This document shows, piece by piece, positions 1 to 57,530 of a stretch of DNA of 64,000 bases. The DNA comes from Phorcus lineatus (Eukaryota > Mollusca > Gastropoda > Trochida > Trochidae). Location of the stretch: assembly GCA_921293015.1 (NCBI GenBank), contig OV121087.1, positions 34,579,235 through 34,643,234 of the forward strand. The letters run 5' to 3'. The position numbers were made by a program, and so were the translations under genes. Numbering within the stretch: position 1 is the stretch's first letter; each line of letters opens with the position of its first letter. Under the pieces are notes generated by a model. It was not told the origin of the DNA and searched no databases. It worked only from the letters and a program-made list of their open reading frames with translations.

Positions 1-652
1 CCTGGCTCTTGGGGTTGCCGGTTCCCCCCGACCTCTCGACGGTCTCGAGATCATTCGGGGGGTCCCGTGTTATGGTGCTGGTAGGGGTCCGGCTAGGTCC
101 GGCCCTCAGCTCCGGCAAGCTCAAGGCATCACCCGGGCCCTTGCCCAGGTTAGCCCCAGCCCCGGTACCGGCCCCGGTCCCTAAGGACCCGGTCGGTCTG
201 GCATCCGGACCCTCCGGGGGAGCCGTCGCCCGAATCTCCTTGCGGAGCTCAGACATTAGCTCCCCCATCAGGCCCTTCATCTGCCCCTTAATTAAAGAGT
301 TAATTGTGTCAAGTGTGGGGGTGATTGGGAGGGCCCTAGCGGAAGACAGCCGGCTGCCCACCTCCGAGTCCGAGCTCTCTTCAGAGGGGATCGGAGGGGA
401 CAGGACTGCCTTCTTCTTACCACCCTTTGACTTTGACGGGGGGGTCACTCCCTGCAGACTCTCGCCTGCCTCCAGCATCCCTCTGTAAAAGATGGTGTCC
501 GCCTGCCTCCTTTTACGAGTCTTGGTGCAAAATGCCTTGCACACCGCACAGTCCGAGTCTTCGTGACCCTGGGTCACTAGACAAGGCAGACAGCTAGGGT
601 GTCCATCAGTTTGTGGGATGGACGACCCACAGTCAACGCACTTCTTGAACGG
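1..652 (-). CDS. DIRS-type gag-like ORF1, N-terminal part
   Basis: An open frame on the minus strand runs without a stop from a good splice acceptor (TTTGGCTTACAG before 652) to the window edge. It begins PFKKCVDCGSSIPQTDGH and continues with a C-x2-C...H-x3-C-x2-C...H-x5-C-x2-C cysteine/histidine pattern typical of the first ORF of animal DIRS elements. A basic KTRKRR stretch, a Ser/Glu-rich segment and a Gly/Pro-rich low-complexity tail follow. No upstream in-frame ATG is evident beyond the acceptor, so translation may start on a spliced leader. The homologous copy at 62631 also starts right after a TTGCAG acceptor, which supports this structure. GC content is far above the flanks. Confidence 0.65.
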
Positions 653-1475
653 CTGTAAGCCAAACAGAAAGATAGTTGACAACTACCCAAGGGAGGGGGT
701 GGGGGAGTGCATATGTAAATCTAAGTAAATATATAATCCTAAGATATATAGATACTAAAAGATAAACGGCCGCGGCATAAATAGTGAAAAGCAACTCATA
801 AAGCAAGCACTATAACCACAGCCTGAAATAAAAAGAGCATGTAAACAACATGGCTTGCCCCTCGAAAAAACGAAAGTTTTCATCAAGTTAACAACCAGGT
901 GAAAACGATCGCCATCGACGTAAAGAGATGCTTATTAATACATAATAAGATAACATCAAGTGCCAAACATTAGCTGATTCCATACGAAAGATATCTATTT
1001 TCCACCTAGTCGGGAAAAACAATCTCCGAGAATCCGCCATGTTTGTCTCTTTTCCCGCGCACACACGAAGCACGTGGCCCGAAATGCTTGGGAAAAGCCT
1101 AAGTCACAACGCGATGGAATGCGAAAGAATGCGAACCTATTCTAAACTACGTTTAGCAATAAAGGTTACCATACATTTGTTTCTTTCTCCATGTCTTTTT
1201 CTTAGAAAAACTCAGCAAACTTTAGAAGTAGAAAAAACGATGTCCTCCTTCTTCAATGACAGATTGATAAGTGGTGAGAATAGAGTTACTGCCCTTGGTG
1301 CTATGGCAACCGCTAGGGTTTGGGGCTCTGTTAGGGTGGTCATATATGAGAAACACGTTTTTAATGTGGTTTTTGTATATTTTTTATTCTAAAAATAGTC
1401 ACAACCTGTCATATAGCAAAAATAAACAGATTTTATGCAATAGTACCCCAAGGAGGATCCCTTCTGAAAAAGAAT
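1..1475 (-). mobile_element. DIRS-like retrotransposon, 5' part (runs off left edge)
   Basis: The outer end at about 1475 matches the right terminus of the second element at 63131-63347: the tract AATAGTACCCCAAGGAGGAT and the sequence around ACCTGTCATATAGCAA are shared, and similarity extends about 210 bp inward to roughly 1262. Read on the minus strand the order is terminal repeat, about 600 bp of leader, then a gag-like frame reaching the window edge. Terminal inverted repeats with no long direct repeats fit DIRS elements (tyrosine-recombinase retrotransposons). The reverse transcriptase and recombinase would lie left of the window, so the class is inferred from the gag zinc-finger type and from the related copy. 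Confidence 0.75.
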
Positions 1476-1919
1476 GAGAGCGACTGAATGCATACTAATT
1501 GAAGCAACTAAACCTCAATAACATTATTATGGGCTCTTTATAAATTTCTATTCATGTCATGTTTCTCTCCTTCTATCATGATAAGGCACTGTGTCTGAGT
1601 TATGTAATGAACAATGGGCCTTGATTTTAACAACAATTTGACATTAATGGCACTGGCCCTGGTCAATATTGTCAGTTCACAGGAAACTTAGATTCACTAA
1701 GTAACGTTAATAAAGACAAAGTTGAATTAAGACATATTAAAGTCATCATTTTAGAAAAAGAATAGGGAAAAGTAAAACTTCCTTTGCTTAGTAATAGTGT
1801 ACATTTTCCCTCTTAAGTTCCCTAAAAATCAAACAAAACAGTTTTTGGCCTAGTTATTTAACTACAATATTTCAAGGCAACAAAGCGTCCAACACACATA
1901 ACTTGATTCCACGACACAC

Positions 1920-47160
<45,241 letters not shown>

Positions 47161-47204
47161 TTTGTCTTCTTCAGAAACCTGGACTTTTGGTTCCTCGTGT
47201 AGAT

Positions 47205-47788
47205 CTGAATCAAATAACAGTCATCACGCGAACCACGTTTTAATCTGTGACAGCACCGTCGAATATTTTGACAGCTCTGTTATCCTTGCGAGTTCAAACG
47301 TTTGTTGAACTTGATTTGTGTACGTAGAACAATCTCTTTCACTGCATCAACAACAACATCACATTCTTTACATGCTTAACAAAAGAAAGAACTTGTAATA
47401 AGTCTCTGATGATCTATATGTAAGCTAAAATCCTTTTCTGATATGTGTGTACACATTTTCTCACTTCCTGTTGATACTTTTTTAGCGCAGGCGCAGCCCA
47501 TATTTTCCGGTTAGCCGGATCATATTAACCAGTCTGACAAGTGGCATATCACATCATTTTCAGTCCATTCTAAAAATATATGAATAATAGAAACGGAAAC
47601 ACTATACACATGATTCTATAATATACCTTTATTTTGTCCAACTGGTTTCCATTTTTTTCCAGCTCAATTTCATTACATGAAATGTGAGGCTCCCATGGAC
47701 TTTTCCGTATTATTAACTTCAAGTCAAATGCTTTGGCGAATTTTACGAAGCAAAATATTGTGTCTATCTTCGAAATCAACCAACAAAA
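47205..47788. promoter_or_regulatory. Head-to-head FRY / ANAPC10 promoter region
   Basis: About 630 bp separate the Furry ATG (47160, minus) from the ANAPC10 ATG (47789, plus). In between are an ETS-type site (CACTTCCTG, 47462), an NRF1-like GCGCAGGCGCAG (47485) and a second GGAA core (TTTTCCGGTT, 47503), all common in TATA-less bidirectional animal promoters. Transcription starts cannot be placed from sequence alone. Confidence 0.5.
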
Positions 47789-50104
47789 ATGGCAAAGAAA
47801 ATGAATGGATACCAAGATGTTGATATATTCAAAGCAGAACGTGAGGGGAAGTTACGGGAGGTCGGCAATCAGGCGGTTTGGTCACTTTCATCCTGCAAAC
47901 CAGGTGCTTTACAACTTTCACTTTCAGTTTTCTTGAAACACAATTTCTAATAACTGAACTTATACATTGAAAAATGAGGGATCTGATAAGATGATGTACA
48001 TCAAAAGAAATCATTCAAGTTAAAGGCATCTTGAAAGAGCAACCTTTTACTTGTAATTTGAATTTGTTTAAACAGAAAGAAATGATGATAATAGATAGAA
48101 ATAATAGCCTAATAACATGAATAAGCTGTGTCATCCTGAAACTTATTTGCTGAAACCCATTGAATCATTCAATAGGACTAATGGACAAAAACTTTTGATT
48201 CCTGATGGTCTCTCTGCAACTCCTTCAGTAGGTTCTCAAATTGAATAGTAAAAATCAAGTCTAAATATAATGTCAGGGTATGAAACTCCCAAGAATTGAA
48301 GCCAGACCACAGGGCTGGCTAGCTCAAAAAACTTGCCAGCCCTGACCTCAACCTTCCTGCCCACTAAACTTTAATAAATTTGATAAGGCTTAAATTTCAT
48401 CCGACCGTCGGACAGGGGTTATTGAAAATCTTGCAGTCCGAGTTGAAAACAACCTGTCCCGGGCGGTCGGGCAGGCAGGTATTTCGAACGCTGCTAATGT
48501 TCAAAACATTGCTGGGGAAGTTATTGCATATTGCATGTTGGTCTATGACACTTAAACCCTCAAAGTGTCAAATATATTATATGTTTATCATTTATATAAA
48601 TTTTATATATACATATAATTGATAAAAAATTTTAATTGTCCCTAGGTTTTGGTGTTGATCAGCTACGTGATGAATCCAGCGACACTTTCTGGCAATCTGA
48701 TGGTCCACAACCCCATTTAGTCAACATCCAATTCAAAAAGAAAACAACAGTCCAGGATATCTGTCTTTATGCTGACTACAAGGCAGATGAGAGCTACACT
48801 CCTAACAGGTGATCCTTACATCTAGCATTTACTATGTGACATTCACAAATTATTTTCAGTTATCTTTCTACTCTCAATGATACATCTATGGAGGATTCTT
48901 TTTGGTCACATCAGAGATACACAACAAGTACAAACCTAACAGGTGTTCTTTGAATCCTACCATGTGACAATCTATGAAAAATGTCAACGTAATGTTATCT
49001 TTCTAATCTCAATGATACATATATAAGGAAGCTTCTTTTTAGTCACACAAGTAATAGGCAACAAATGAGATTTACAATCCTAACAGCTGTTCTTTGAATC
49101 CTTACATGTGAAAATCTAAGAAACATGTCCAAGTAATGTTATCTTTCTACTCTCTATGATATATCTATGGAAGCTTCTCTTTGGTCACACCAGTGATACA
49201 CAACACAACAAAGAAGTGTGATAATAGACCTGCATTTAGCTGTACTACAATTTTGTTGGGAACTTTGCATCATAATGTGATCAAAATGTATTCATATTAT
49301 AATATATTCAATCCAACTAAGGAAGTAGTTGGAGGTGACCTTTAAGCGCTGTAACCGGCAGCTTGGGTTAGACCAGGGTAATAATGCAGGGTAGCGCATT
49401 GAGCTTGCATTAGTGTGTTGATAACTTGCGCAATATAAATATCCATTATTATTATTTAGTACAATGATAGCTCTATATCCTCCTACAGATAAAATATTGG
49501 GTGACATGGAATAATCAGATTATACAAATTCTGAACAAAGAGTTTCACTTTAGTTTGTTCACTACATCACAAGATATACAGTGTGTATTTGTTATTTCAA
49601 TATGTGATTTAGTTGTAGAACTCAAACTGTGTTGTTATCATGAGATAATATCTAACAAGGTAAACTTAAGGTAACAAGTTAAGCAATGGGTCTGACAGTT
49701 CTTGTCACTATTTTTCAAGATTTTTTGTCTGTATGATGCGTCAACAGCATAACAATGACAAACATAATTTTGAAATAAGTTTGTCATCTAACTGATATAA
49801 ATGTCATTTATTTTCCAGAATCTCTGTGAGAGCTGGAAACCACTTCAATGACCTGACAGAGGTAGAACAGATAGAAATGAGCGAGCCAGTGGGCTGGGTT
49901 TGTGTTCCGCTCAAAGATGTTAATGAAAAGCCAATCAGGACGTTCATGATACAAGTCACTGTGCTATCAAATCATCAAAATGGACGAGATACTCACATTC
50001 GCCGGATAAAAATTCGATCTCCTACTCAGTGTTCAGACAATTCCATGGTCAGGACGCCAAATTTCACAACTTCTGAGTTCACCCAGTTTGCACAGACTAG
50101 GTAG
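47789..50104 (+). CDS. ANAPC10: Anaphase-promoting complex subunit 10 (APC10/DOC1)
   Basis: Three exons (47789-47903, 48646-48808, 49819-50104) give 187 residues plus a TAG stop, close to the human 185. The DOC domain, a jelly-roll fold, fills most of it. Clear matches are [52 protein letters not shown] and [18 protein letters not shown]10 pairs with CDC20/CDH1 to bind D-box degrons and positions them on the ubiquitin ligase. Splice phases 1 and 2 fit exactly. The ATG at 47789 is preceded by CAAAA; a second in-frame ATG follows four codons later. The C-terminus ends QTR where human ends SIR. An AATAAA lies at 50112, very close to the stop. Confidence 0.95.
48785..49215 (+). repeat. ~134-144-bp tandem repeat anchored on the ANAPC10 exon 2 donor
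   Basis: The exon 2 end CTCCTAACAG|GTGATCC (junction 48808/48809) recurs downstream as AACCTAACAG|GTGTTCT (GT at 48943) and ATCCTAACAG|CTGTTCT (49087, donor lost). The segments between share ATGTTATCTTTCTACTCTC and GATACATCTATGGA-like words. Use of the 48943 donor would add 134 nt and shift the frame. Confidence 0.8.
49330..49460 (+). mobile_element. 3' end of a dispersed retroelement
   Basis: TTAAGCGCTGTAACCGGCAG, then GTAGCGCATTGAGCTTGCAT, then CGCAATATAAATATCCATTA with an ATT-rich tail looks like the 3' end of a non-LTR element or SINE. It lies in ANAPC10 intron 2. The family is unassigned. Confidence 0.4.
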
Positions 50105-50564
50105 TAATGGCAATAAAAATTTCAGAGATTTCGAAGATTTATGAATCACAATAACACATGAACAAATGGATTTGGATTTGGATATGCATTTAGTTTTCAG
50201 TTCATCCACTGTCACATTTTGTGATGTGCAGTAGTCTCTCCCTGTGCTCCAAGTGGAAAGTTTTTCAACATTTTGTTTAAAAAAAGATAAACTCAGATCT
50301 AAAAAAAATTTGAAGAGGAGGGTCATATTCCATGTCAGTTATTCACAAGGAAAAGTGAAAGAATGCATTTTAATGATTTTTTTTATCAATTTGACATATT
50401 ATTAATTTTAGGATCCAGAGGGGGGTCGAATGATGGATGAATGAATGGCATTATCAATTAACTTTGACATTATGAAGCAATGTGCTGTTGTCAAATGTTC
50501 AACAATGTATATTCTTAATGTTATCCCATTATGAGCAAACTATACGGATCTGATGATTATCTTA

Positions 50565-50804
50565 TTCTATATAATGAATATTTGTAAGAAATGGTTCTAT
50601 ATAATGAATATTTGTAAGAAATGGTTCTATATAATGAATATTTGTAAGAAATGGTTCTATATAATGAATATTTGTAAGAAATGGTTCTATATAATGAATA
50701 TTTGTAAGAAATGGTTCTATATAATGAATATTTGTAAGAAATAGTTCTATATAATGAATATTTGTAAGAAATGGTTCTATATAATGAATATTTGTAAGAA
50801 ATGG
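50565..50804. repeat. 30-bp minisatellite, 8 copies, downstream of ANAPC10
   Basis: The unit TTCTATATAATGAATATTTG + TAAGAAATGG is repeated eight times with almost no variation (one G-to-A). Both strands stay open through it, only because 30 is a multiple of three. It is probably non-coding. Confidence 0.93.
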
Positions 50805-52423
50805 AAGTTTGTTTTTCATACCTCACAGCTAATATGGGTTGAAATTCTTTATCAGGCAATGCTAAATGATGAACTTCTCAACAAAGTTTTTTCTTTTTGA
50901 TTATCCTTTTTGATAAATTCTGAATAATGATTGCCAAACCAGGATGCCATGTCTATTTGTCCTATTGTTTCATACTCACCAAGTTGAGTGAAAAATACTA
51001 AGTGTCTGTTGATGACACAAAGACATATATAGTGAAATCTAAAGTGATTTCTGGGGTTCATGTTGTTCTCATTGCTTCTCTCAATTAAACATTATGTTTA
51101 CATTTTATGATAGGTGTATTGTGTCAAGTTGTGCCAATTAGTTGAATATATACACATGGATAAAAAATATTGCAACAGCTTTTTTAATGATTGTCGTGAT
51201 GAAATGTTTTGATATTTTTTATTGATACAAATCTAATTGATATGAAAGTGCCCATTTCATTGAAACCTTGTCTAACCATATATAAACCAACACTTTCTTC
51301 AGTAAGAACTTGGTTTATCATTTTAAAATATGTCATCGAACCAGACATATTTTTAGACAAAAATTATTTCGTTATAATTGTTAGATAAGTAGAGATGAAT
51401 TTGGACATTACTGAAGATATAAAAACAAGATAGCGAGTCGGAATTTACAAATGGTTGTTGCAAAATGTCTCATGTATTACTGAATAAGCTGCAGAGTTTT
51501 TCTTTGAGGACTTTGGTTCCATTACGTCTATATATTGCATCTGTCAGATGACTCGCAAATCTTCAAGTGTTCAGACATGTTGCAGAACATGGAAAAAAAG
51601 ATAAACTTGGTGTTGCAATATTTTCTTTCAGGTGTACATAATAGCGCCAATGAATGGATCATCTTTTAGCTGAATATGAAAGTATCTGTACATCTAATAA
51701 TAATGCAAATAAAAACAAAGAAGATGGTCTGTTTCCATTTTTATTCCAAATCCTGTACAAGAACAGCTGTCAGTTTCAACATCTCCACCTGACAGCTCTG
51801 TGATAAGACATGTACTTGCATATTTCATTCAAATCAGCAGCAGTAGGTACAGAAAATAGCATTACGATAAAGATGCTATGAACAAGATCAGCAGTAATAA
51901 TGATTGACAAAAGAAGTACAGTGTGGAAGCTAGTTTTTAACTCTTTCCAGTCTAACGGCATAATAACACTTCTGATGGGTGACAACCCTTCGATACAATG
52001 CTATCTTTAGTAACATGACTCTTACATACAATGGATGTGATATTACGTTTCTACTGCTGCAATTGTTGACATTACCATTCATGAGAAACAAAAGTTAAAG
52101 ATTTTGGATTCAGGGGAGGTAATCAAACAAAACCTAACTAAAAAAATTTTTTAAAAACACACAAATTACAATCGAAGGACGTGGATAAGCGGCTAGAGAA
52201 TTGTGACAGTTATTTAGTAGTAGAAAACGAGTTATCACTTCCCTCGTATCAAAGCATTGCAAACATTCTGATGTAATATCTCGTCCGTCACATTCAGAGG
52301 TTAAGTCTGAAAAATTCTGATCATATGCAAGGGTTGTAGATGCCTGGACATGATATCATGACTTCTGATATATCTGCAGCTTTGAACACTTGACCTCTTA
52401 TAGAAAGAATTAATATTGCAATA

Positions 52424-52545
52424 GAGGATACTCTATGGAGTTTTCCAAATACCAGGTTAATTTTAACAAGTGTCAGGGGTTAGGATGATAACAGAAATGA
52501 TGAAATACCCTGGTATTTGAAAAAACTGGATTAAGTATTCCTTTT
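52424..52545. mobile_element. Short foldback element
   Basis: It starts AGAGGATACTCTATGG, with TTTTCCAAATACCAGG inverted as CCTGGTATTTGAAAAAA, and ends TTAAGTATTCC. The outer bases resemble the two CRE-bearing foldbacks (AGAGGATACT ... AGTATTC) but the core differs. Confidence 0.5.
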
Positions 52546-53982
52546 ATTATATGAATTTAATTCAAATTAAATATCTATAAAGTTGCAAAAAAAATTATTT
52601 ATTCAAATATTGGAAAGTAGTTTCAGTGACTAGCCAATGCTCCTGGTGATACATCATCACAGTGAAACTATCAGATATTGTCACTATTGCTTGTTAGTTT
52701 ATTACACTAATAGCTCCCTTTATTCTATTGCTAATTAGTAATTACATAGTTAGCTAATAGTGCTAATCAATGGATATGTCATATCATCTCTAGGTAAATA
52801 CAATACCAGTTCAGTGAAGTTGCTATAAACAGTGCAACAGAGAGAAAATAATAGTTATAAAATTAATGGACAATAGCAATACAGTGGAGTGGGTTTTTAC
52901 AGTGCAACAGTGTTTTGAATGTATTGATCATAGCCGTAGGTACAGCATAGTACAGCGTAAGAGCTATCAAGAGTGAAATATGGTTTCTTTTCAGCATATA
53001 ATGAACAGTGTTGCCTTATAGAAATAATATAATATTTTTTACAGAAATGAAGAGATGTATTTGAAGCCAAGCCTATGAGCACAAAGGACTAGCATTTTAC
53101 ACTTTCATGAACAAATGTACCAATAAAGCTATGTTGGTATGCATACTAAGAGAAGATGAAACGGTATATCGATATATATAGATTTTTTACTCTTGTATTT
53201 ATACAGCAAGAAAATTTGATCTGGGGCGATTACCTTCATATGACATATATACATGAACATGAAACTATGTAATCATTTCCCCATAATCTGTAGCAATTAC
53301 CTTGGCATAAGTCAACCTCTATCATTGGATCATTTACCCATAATCTGGAACATCAGAAAAATCTTCTTTATAATGTTGAACAAAGAGTGAAAAACATTTT
53401 CTGCACACCAAGCATTTGCTTTCTCTCATTGAACATTGACCACAAAAATCTTTTAAGAACAAGGAGGAAGATAAAAAGGAAGTTGCTGCCACTTGTCTTC
53501 TTGAGGTCCCTTCTCTATCACATTTCATAAACCTGACTTTAGAGACTGTATGTTTTGTAACAGTTTTGTAATGAGCGTGTACTAATATGAGCAACAATCT
53601 TCATAAATTTAGTTCGGCACCTGGCGTTCATTCTTCTCTCCCCAACTATTTTGAAAAAAAAAATCAAAATAGCTCTCATATCTATAATATCCATTTAAAA
53701 TCATTTGAATATAATTGCATTTGGAAATAAACATAGCAAACTACAGCCCAAATTGTATCAAACCAGATCCCACATACACATAATTGAAGCATCCATAAAG
53801 TATCCCACAAACGGTCTCGTTTTGACATACATGTATTTTCGTTTTAAATAAATAAAATAAACAAGGATTAACAGTTTACAGAGTATCCTCATCCTGTCTC
53901 ATGGCAAAAAGAGAGGTGAGTTGTACCGTCCAAACATATATTAAAAAAATTAGCGCTATAAAACATCAACTTTTATAATGTT

Positions 53983-54152
53983 TCAGGGATTAGGAAAGAC
54001 ACCTCTGACAATGGGCCATTTTGGGGCTTTCAGTCTTCTTCAGATATTTTGAATGGGCCATTCCCCATTGTAGCAATAGTAAAATTTCTAATTCTAATGG
54101 GCCATTTGTATGTGCAAAAAGGCCCATGGCCCCTGCCTTTCCCAATCCCTTA
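53983..54152. mobile_element. Possible short inverted-repeat element
   Basis: CAGGGATTAGGAAAGACACC at the left is roughly inverted as CTGCCTTTCCCAATCCCTTA at the right, with several AATGGGCCAT copies inside. It is imperfect, and no target duplication is seen. Confidence 0.35.
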
Positions 54153-55160
54153 TGTTTAGTGTCTCATTGGGGCGACTTCATCAGAACCTGGTTCATGTCT
54201 TACTTGAGACAGGATGAATCTATCTCAGCTATAAAGTTTTAATCAATCTAAGTGCAATGAAAAGGGAGCAGATTTTTTTTTTCAAGATATGTCCCATACG
54301 CTTACAACATGAAGAGGAAGAAACAAATGGTATATCATTCACATGATTTTTTCAATAAACATATCAAAATGATACAAGTTTTTTTACATGCCAGGAAATG
54401 CCCCAAGAGCCTAATTAGGCATGACCTTAGATCATAAATCTTTGCTAAACTATGATAACTACAGGATTTCAGACAAGATATAAAGTATGCTATATAGATG
54501 ATGATATAGATGCGACATTGTAGCCAAAAATCTACAAATAGCTATTAATCCAATGCTTGACACTGTAGATAGATGAAAATATCATATATAATAAAAAATT
54601 TAAACCATCAAATATGTATACAGAATTGTTTTTTTAAACGAAAATATATCGACTTAATAAGAATGTAATATCATTTGCATGTGCATGCATATAATTTTCA
54701 ACATTTCGATGTGATATCAATTGTTCCGTTGGTAAAATAGACTTTCTACTTTCTTGTTGAAGCACTACTTGAGAGGGCAAAAAAGAGACCAAAATTCTAA
54801 ATAAAATCACCATTGAACACAAAATACATACCTGTAACAGTGAGACCAAATACACAACATGTGATATTCAAAAAAATATCTCATCACAAAATACTTGATA
54901 CAATGCTTTTGGTTTCAATTAAGTGAGATAAAACATTTAAAAAATTCTAAAAGTCTATCTCATTAAAAAGCAAAGAAAAGATGTCCATCATTCTCCAATG
55001 TGATTGAAGTAGTCTCTGAACAAGAAAAATATGTGAGCAATATTTATATTTTGCACTGTCTGTGTTCATGCACCGTCCAGCTTTCCTTCTTAATGCAGTT
55101 GTGATTTACTGAGATGTCAACCTATTAGTCTCCTATGTGGCTGTTTTCTTCATCATTTAT

Positions 55161-55466
55161 TGTGAGTGAATGAGTGAGTTGGGGTTTAACGCCACTTTCA
55201 AGATTATTTCACTTATATCGCGGCTGCTAGTATTAGTGTAGGGAGAAAGCCCGCAACACCATTGTGGCTATGCATTGCGGTGAAACCTGCGAGCATCGGC
55301 TGGAACTAGCGAACCATGGGTGTTACTGCACTGAAACTCAGTGTAGTATTGCACCCAAACCTGACTGCGTGTAGAACAGTTCTCTACTGCAGACAAAGTT
55401 GCCGAGCCCCTGGCGGGATTCTTGATCCGAAGCCGAACAGGCTAACCACTGTGCTATCCCGCCCCC
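55161..55466 (-). mobile_element. tRNA-derived SINE, near full-length copy
   Basis: It matches the copy at 35010 over almost its whole length (GGTTTAACGCCACTTTCAAG, GAACTAGCGAACCATGGGTG). The tRNA-like head at the right end has lost part of the B box (GGGATT then CTTGATCC). Confidence 0.85.
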
Positions 55467-55729
55467 TCATTTATTGTGTAGTTTGCAATTAAGAAAAGGA
55501 AATTTGTGGTAATGACATCCCTTTCAGTTTCCATCAGAATTAAAATTCAAATAACTTTTAACAACATCAAATGTAAATGTAATAAAATCAGTTGCAATAT
55601 TTCTTAAACGTAACCTGCCTGTGTAAAAAACAGCTTTTATAAACATATGTTAACCTGTCCATCCGCAAACTATATGTATTATTTCAAATGATTGTACTCT
55701 TGGCCATGAGGCCTCAAATACTGAATTAA

Positions 55730-55757
55730 CTTCTTCTTCTTCTTCTTCTTCTTCTTC
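55730..55757. repeat. (CTT)n microsatellite
   Basis: A run of CTT triplets in intergenic DNA. Confidence 0.9.
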
Positions 55758-56489
55758 AATAAAGAGGATAGGTGTCTTTGAAACAACATTACATGGACTT
55801 GATATGATGAATGATATGATATAATAAATCATTCAAATATTAAATCAATTTCAAGATCTGAAAGTCAAAGGTCAATGATTTACCAAATTTTTAATTTAAC
55901 TGTTAGGCTATATTTCAATCTCTGCATCATCATAATTAAAATTATTCTACAAATTCTTAATTAACAGTTCAAAAATTCATTGTTACATAAATTATCTAAT
56001 ATTCATAATCAAATCAATGATTATTAACATAATTCACAAACCATTGTAAAATGAAGGAGATGATTTACAGAAAAAGACTTCATACTGACACCAAACGGAA
56101 ATATACAATATATTCTCATCTTGCATGCATAACCCACATAATAAATATATACAACAAACAAAATGGCTGTAATTTACAGCAATATCATACAAAAATATAG
56201 ATATTTGGTATGAAAGCATTCATTCAATAATGTTCATTCCGATAATCCTTTATTCTGATTCAGTGTAGCATTTGTATCCACAGAGTTCCTGCAATTCCCT
56301 GATTGTCATCTCAGCATTTGCCTCATAATGTTACAGACTGGTTACTTATAGGTAACTATTGCATAAATAGACACTCCCCTGGTCTCTCATCCAGGCCCTA
56401 ATAATATTGCTTGATTTTGAATATAACATTGTTATATTTTGCATTACACTATCTACAACAGTTAAATTCTTATACTTTTTCAGGTAGAG

Positions 56490-56580
56490 TCTTGTCAAGA
56501 CGAGATAGGCAAGTTGGTTAGCTGCTGGTTGTTGCCTGACTGAGAGTTTGGGTTCGAATCCCACAAGGGAGTCGACACAA
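56490..56580 (+). mobile_element. tRNA-related SINE head of a second family
   Basis: AGTTGGTTAGCTGCTGGTTG followed by the B box GGGTTCGAATCCCAC looks like the 5' part of a tRNA-derived SINE. The stem pairs needed for a functional tRNA are not evident. An AAT-repeat with TATTGCGCTAATCCACGTCA follows at 56627. Confidence 0.5.
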
Positions 56581-57530
56581 AAAAGTACAAGAAATGGTAT
56601 TATTTCAGATAGGTGATCCCAAATAGTAATAATAATAATAATCATATTTATATTGCGCTAATCCACGTCACTGAGGGATATGCTCTAAGCGCAAAGCATA
56701 TTTACAGTTTAAATATACAAGAAGTGAGTAGCTCGTCATCAGTTCAAAGAAGTTTTAGTCTCTTTTTTAATATAACAATGTTACATTTGTTCACTATCTA
56801 AATAGCATGTATCTCAAATTGTTATTCATAGGCAAAAAAAGCCAAATCCTCAGATGGCAAACAAGGGATAATGGACCTTTGCTAATACAAATACGCTAAT
56901 GTAGCAGATATTTAACTTTCTAATAAATTTGAATTCGTGCTCTCATTATTTCTCAACCCAGATATGACACTGGCCTAAATAGTTTCATCTTTTGAAATCA
57001 TAGGCCATATACATTATAGCTTTGTAAATGTTTGGGTACAAAAAACAACAATATACTTTATAAATGTTAACATAATAGTTTCAAATGTAAAATAAGCTAG
57101 AAATGGTTTTATTTGAAGCACAAAATATATGTAAAAATTTGATGAGCAAATATTTTGAAGTTTTACCCATAAAGAAATTTGATTAACAAGAATGTAAACA
57201 AGAGTCAAAAATCATATGATTATGTCGGTTTTGTTTCAAAACAAGTCACAGCACAAGTTGTAACACATTCATATTAAAGATATACCTTTAAACATTTAAT
57301 GTTTTTAATTGATTTGATTCAATTGATTTTGATAACTGATGTAACAAGTTTACTCATGTGGTCAATTGATTGGCAGTAAACTATTCTCAAACTTAACCAT
57401 AACAGAACGTCAATAAAACATAATTAAGTATTTTGTCAAGAACAAAAACCTGAAAATTCATAAAGTAGTTTAAAACAAATAAGCTTTAATGTAATTTATG
57501 TAACTGATAACAAAAAATATATGAATGTCA

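Larger units (their letters stand above)
50805..55160. other. Intergenic interval without recognised genes
   Basis: AT-rich DNA between the convergent ANAPC10 and GALNT10 genes. It holds two foldback-like segments (52424-52545, 53983-54152). The frame at 53334-53597 (minus) has a few cysteines but no splice context or recognisable family. Confidence 0.5.

Noticed and set aside
50553-50859. Repeat protein with ICKKWFYIMN-type units downstream of ANAPC10
   Set aside because: It is a 30-bp minisatellite with no codon-level constraint and no splice context.
53334-53597. Cysteine-containing minus-strand frame as a zinc-finger exon
   Set aside because: The cysteine spacing fits no finger I know, and no acceptor/donor pair frames it.
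56490-56580. Functional tRNA gene
   Set aside because: The B box is good but acceptor and other stems do not pair convincingly; it looks like a SINE head.
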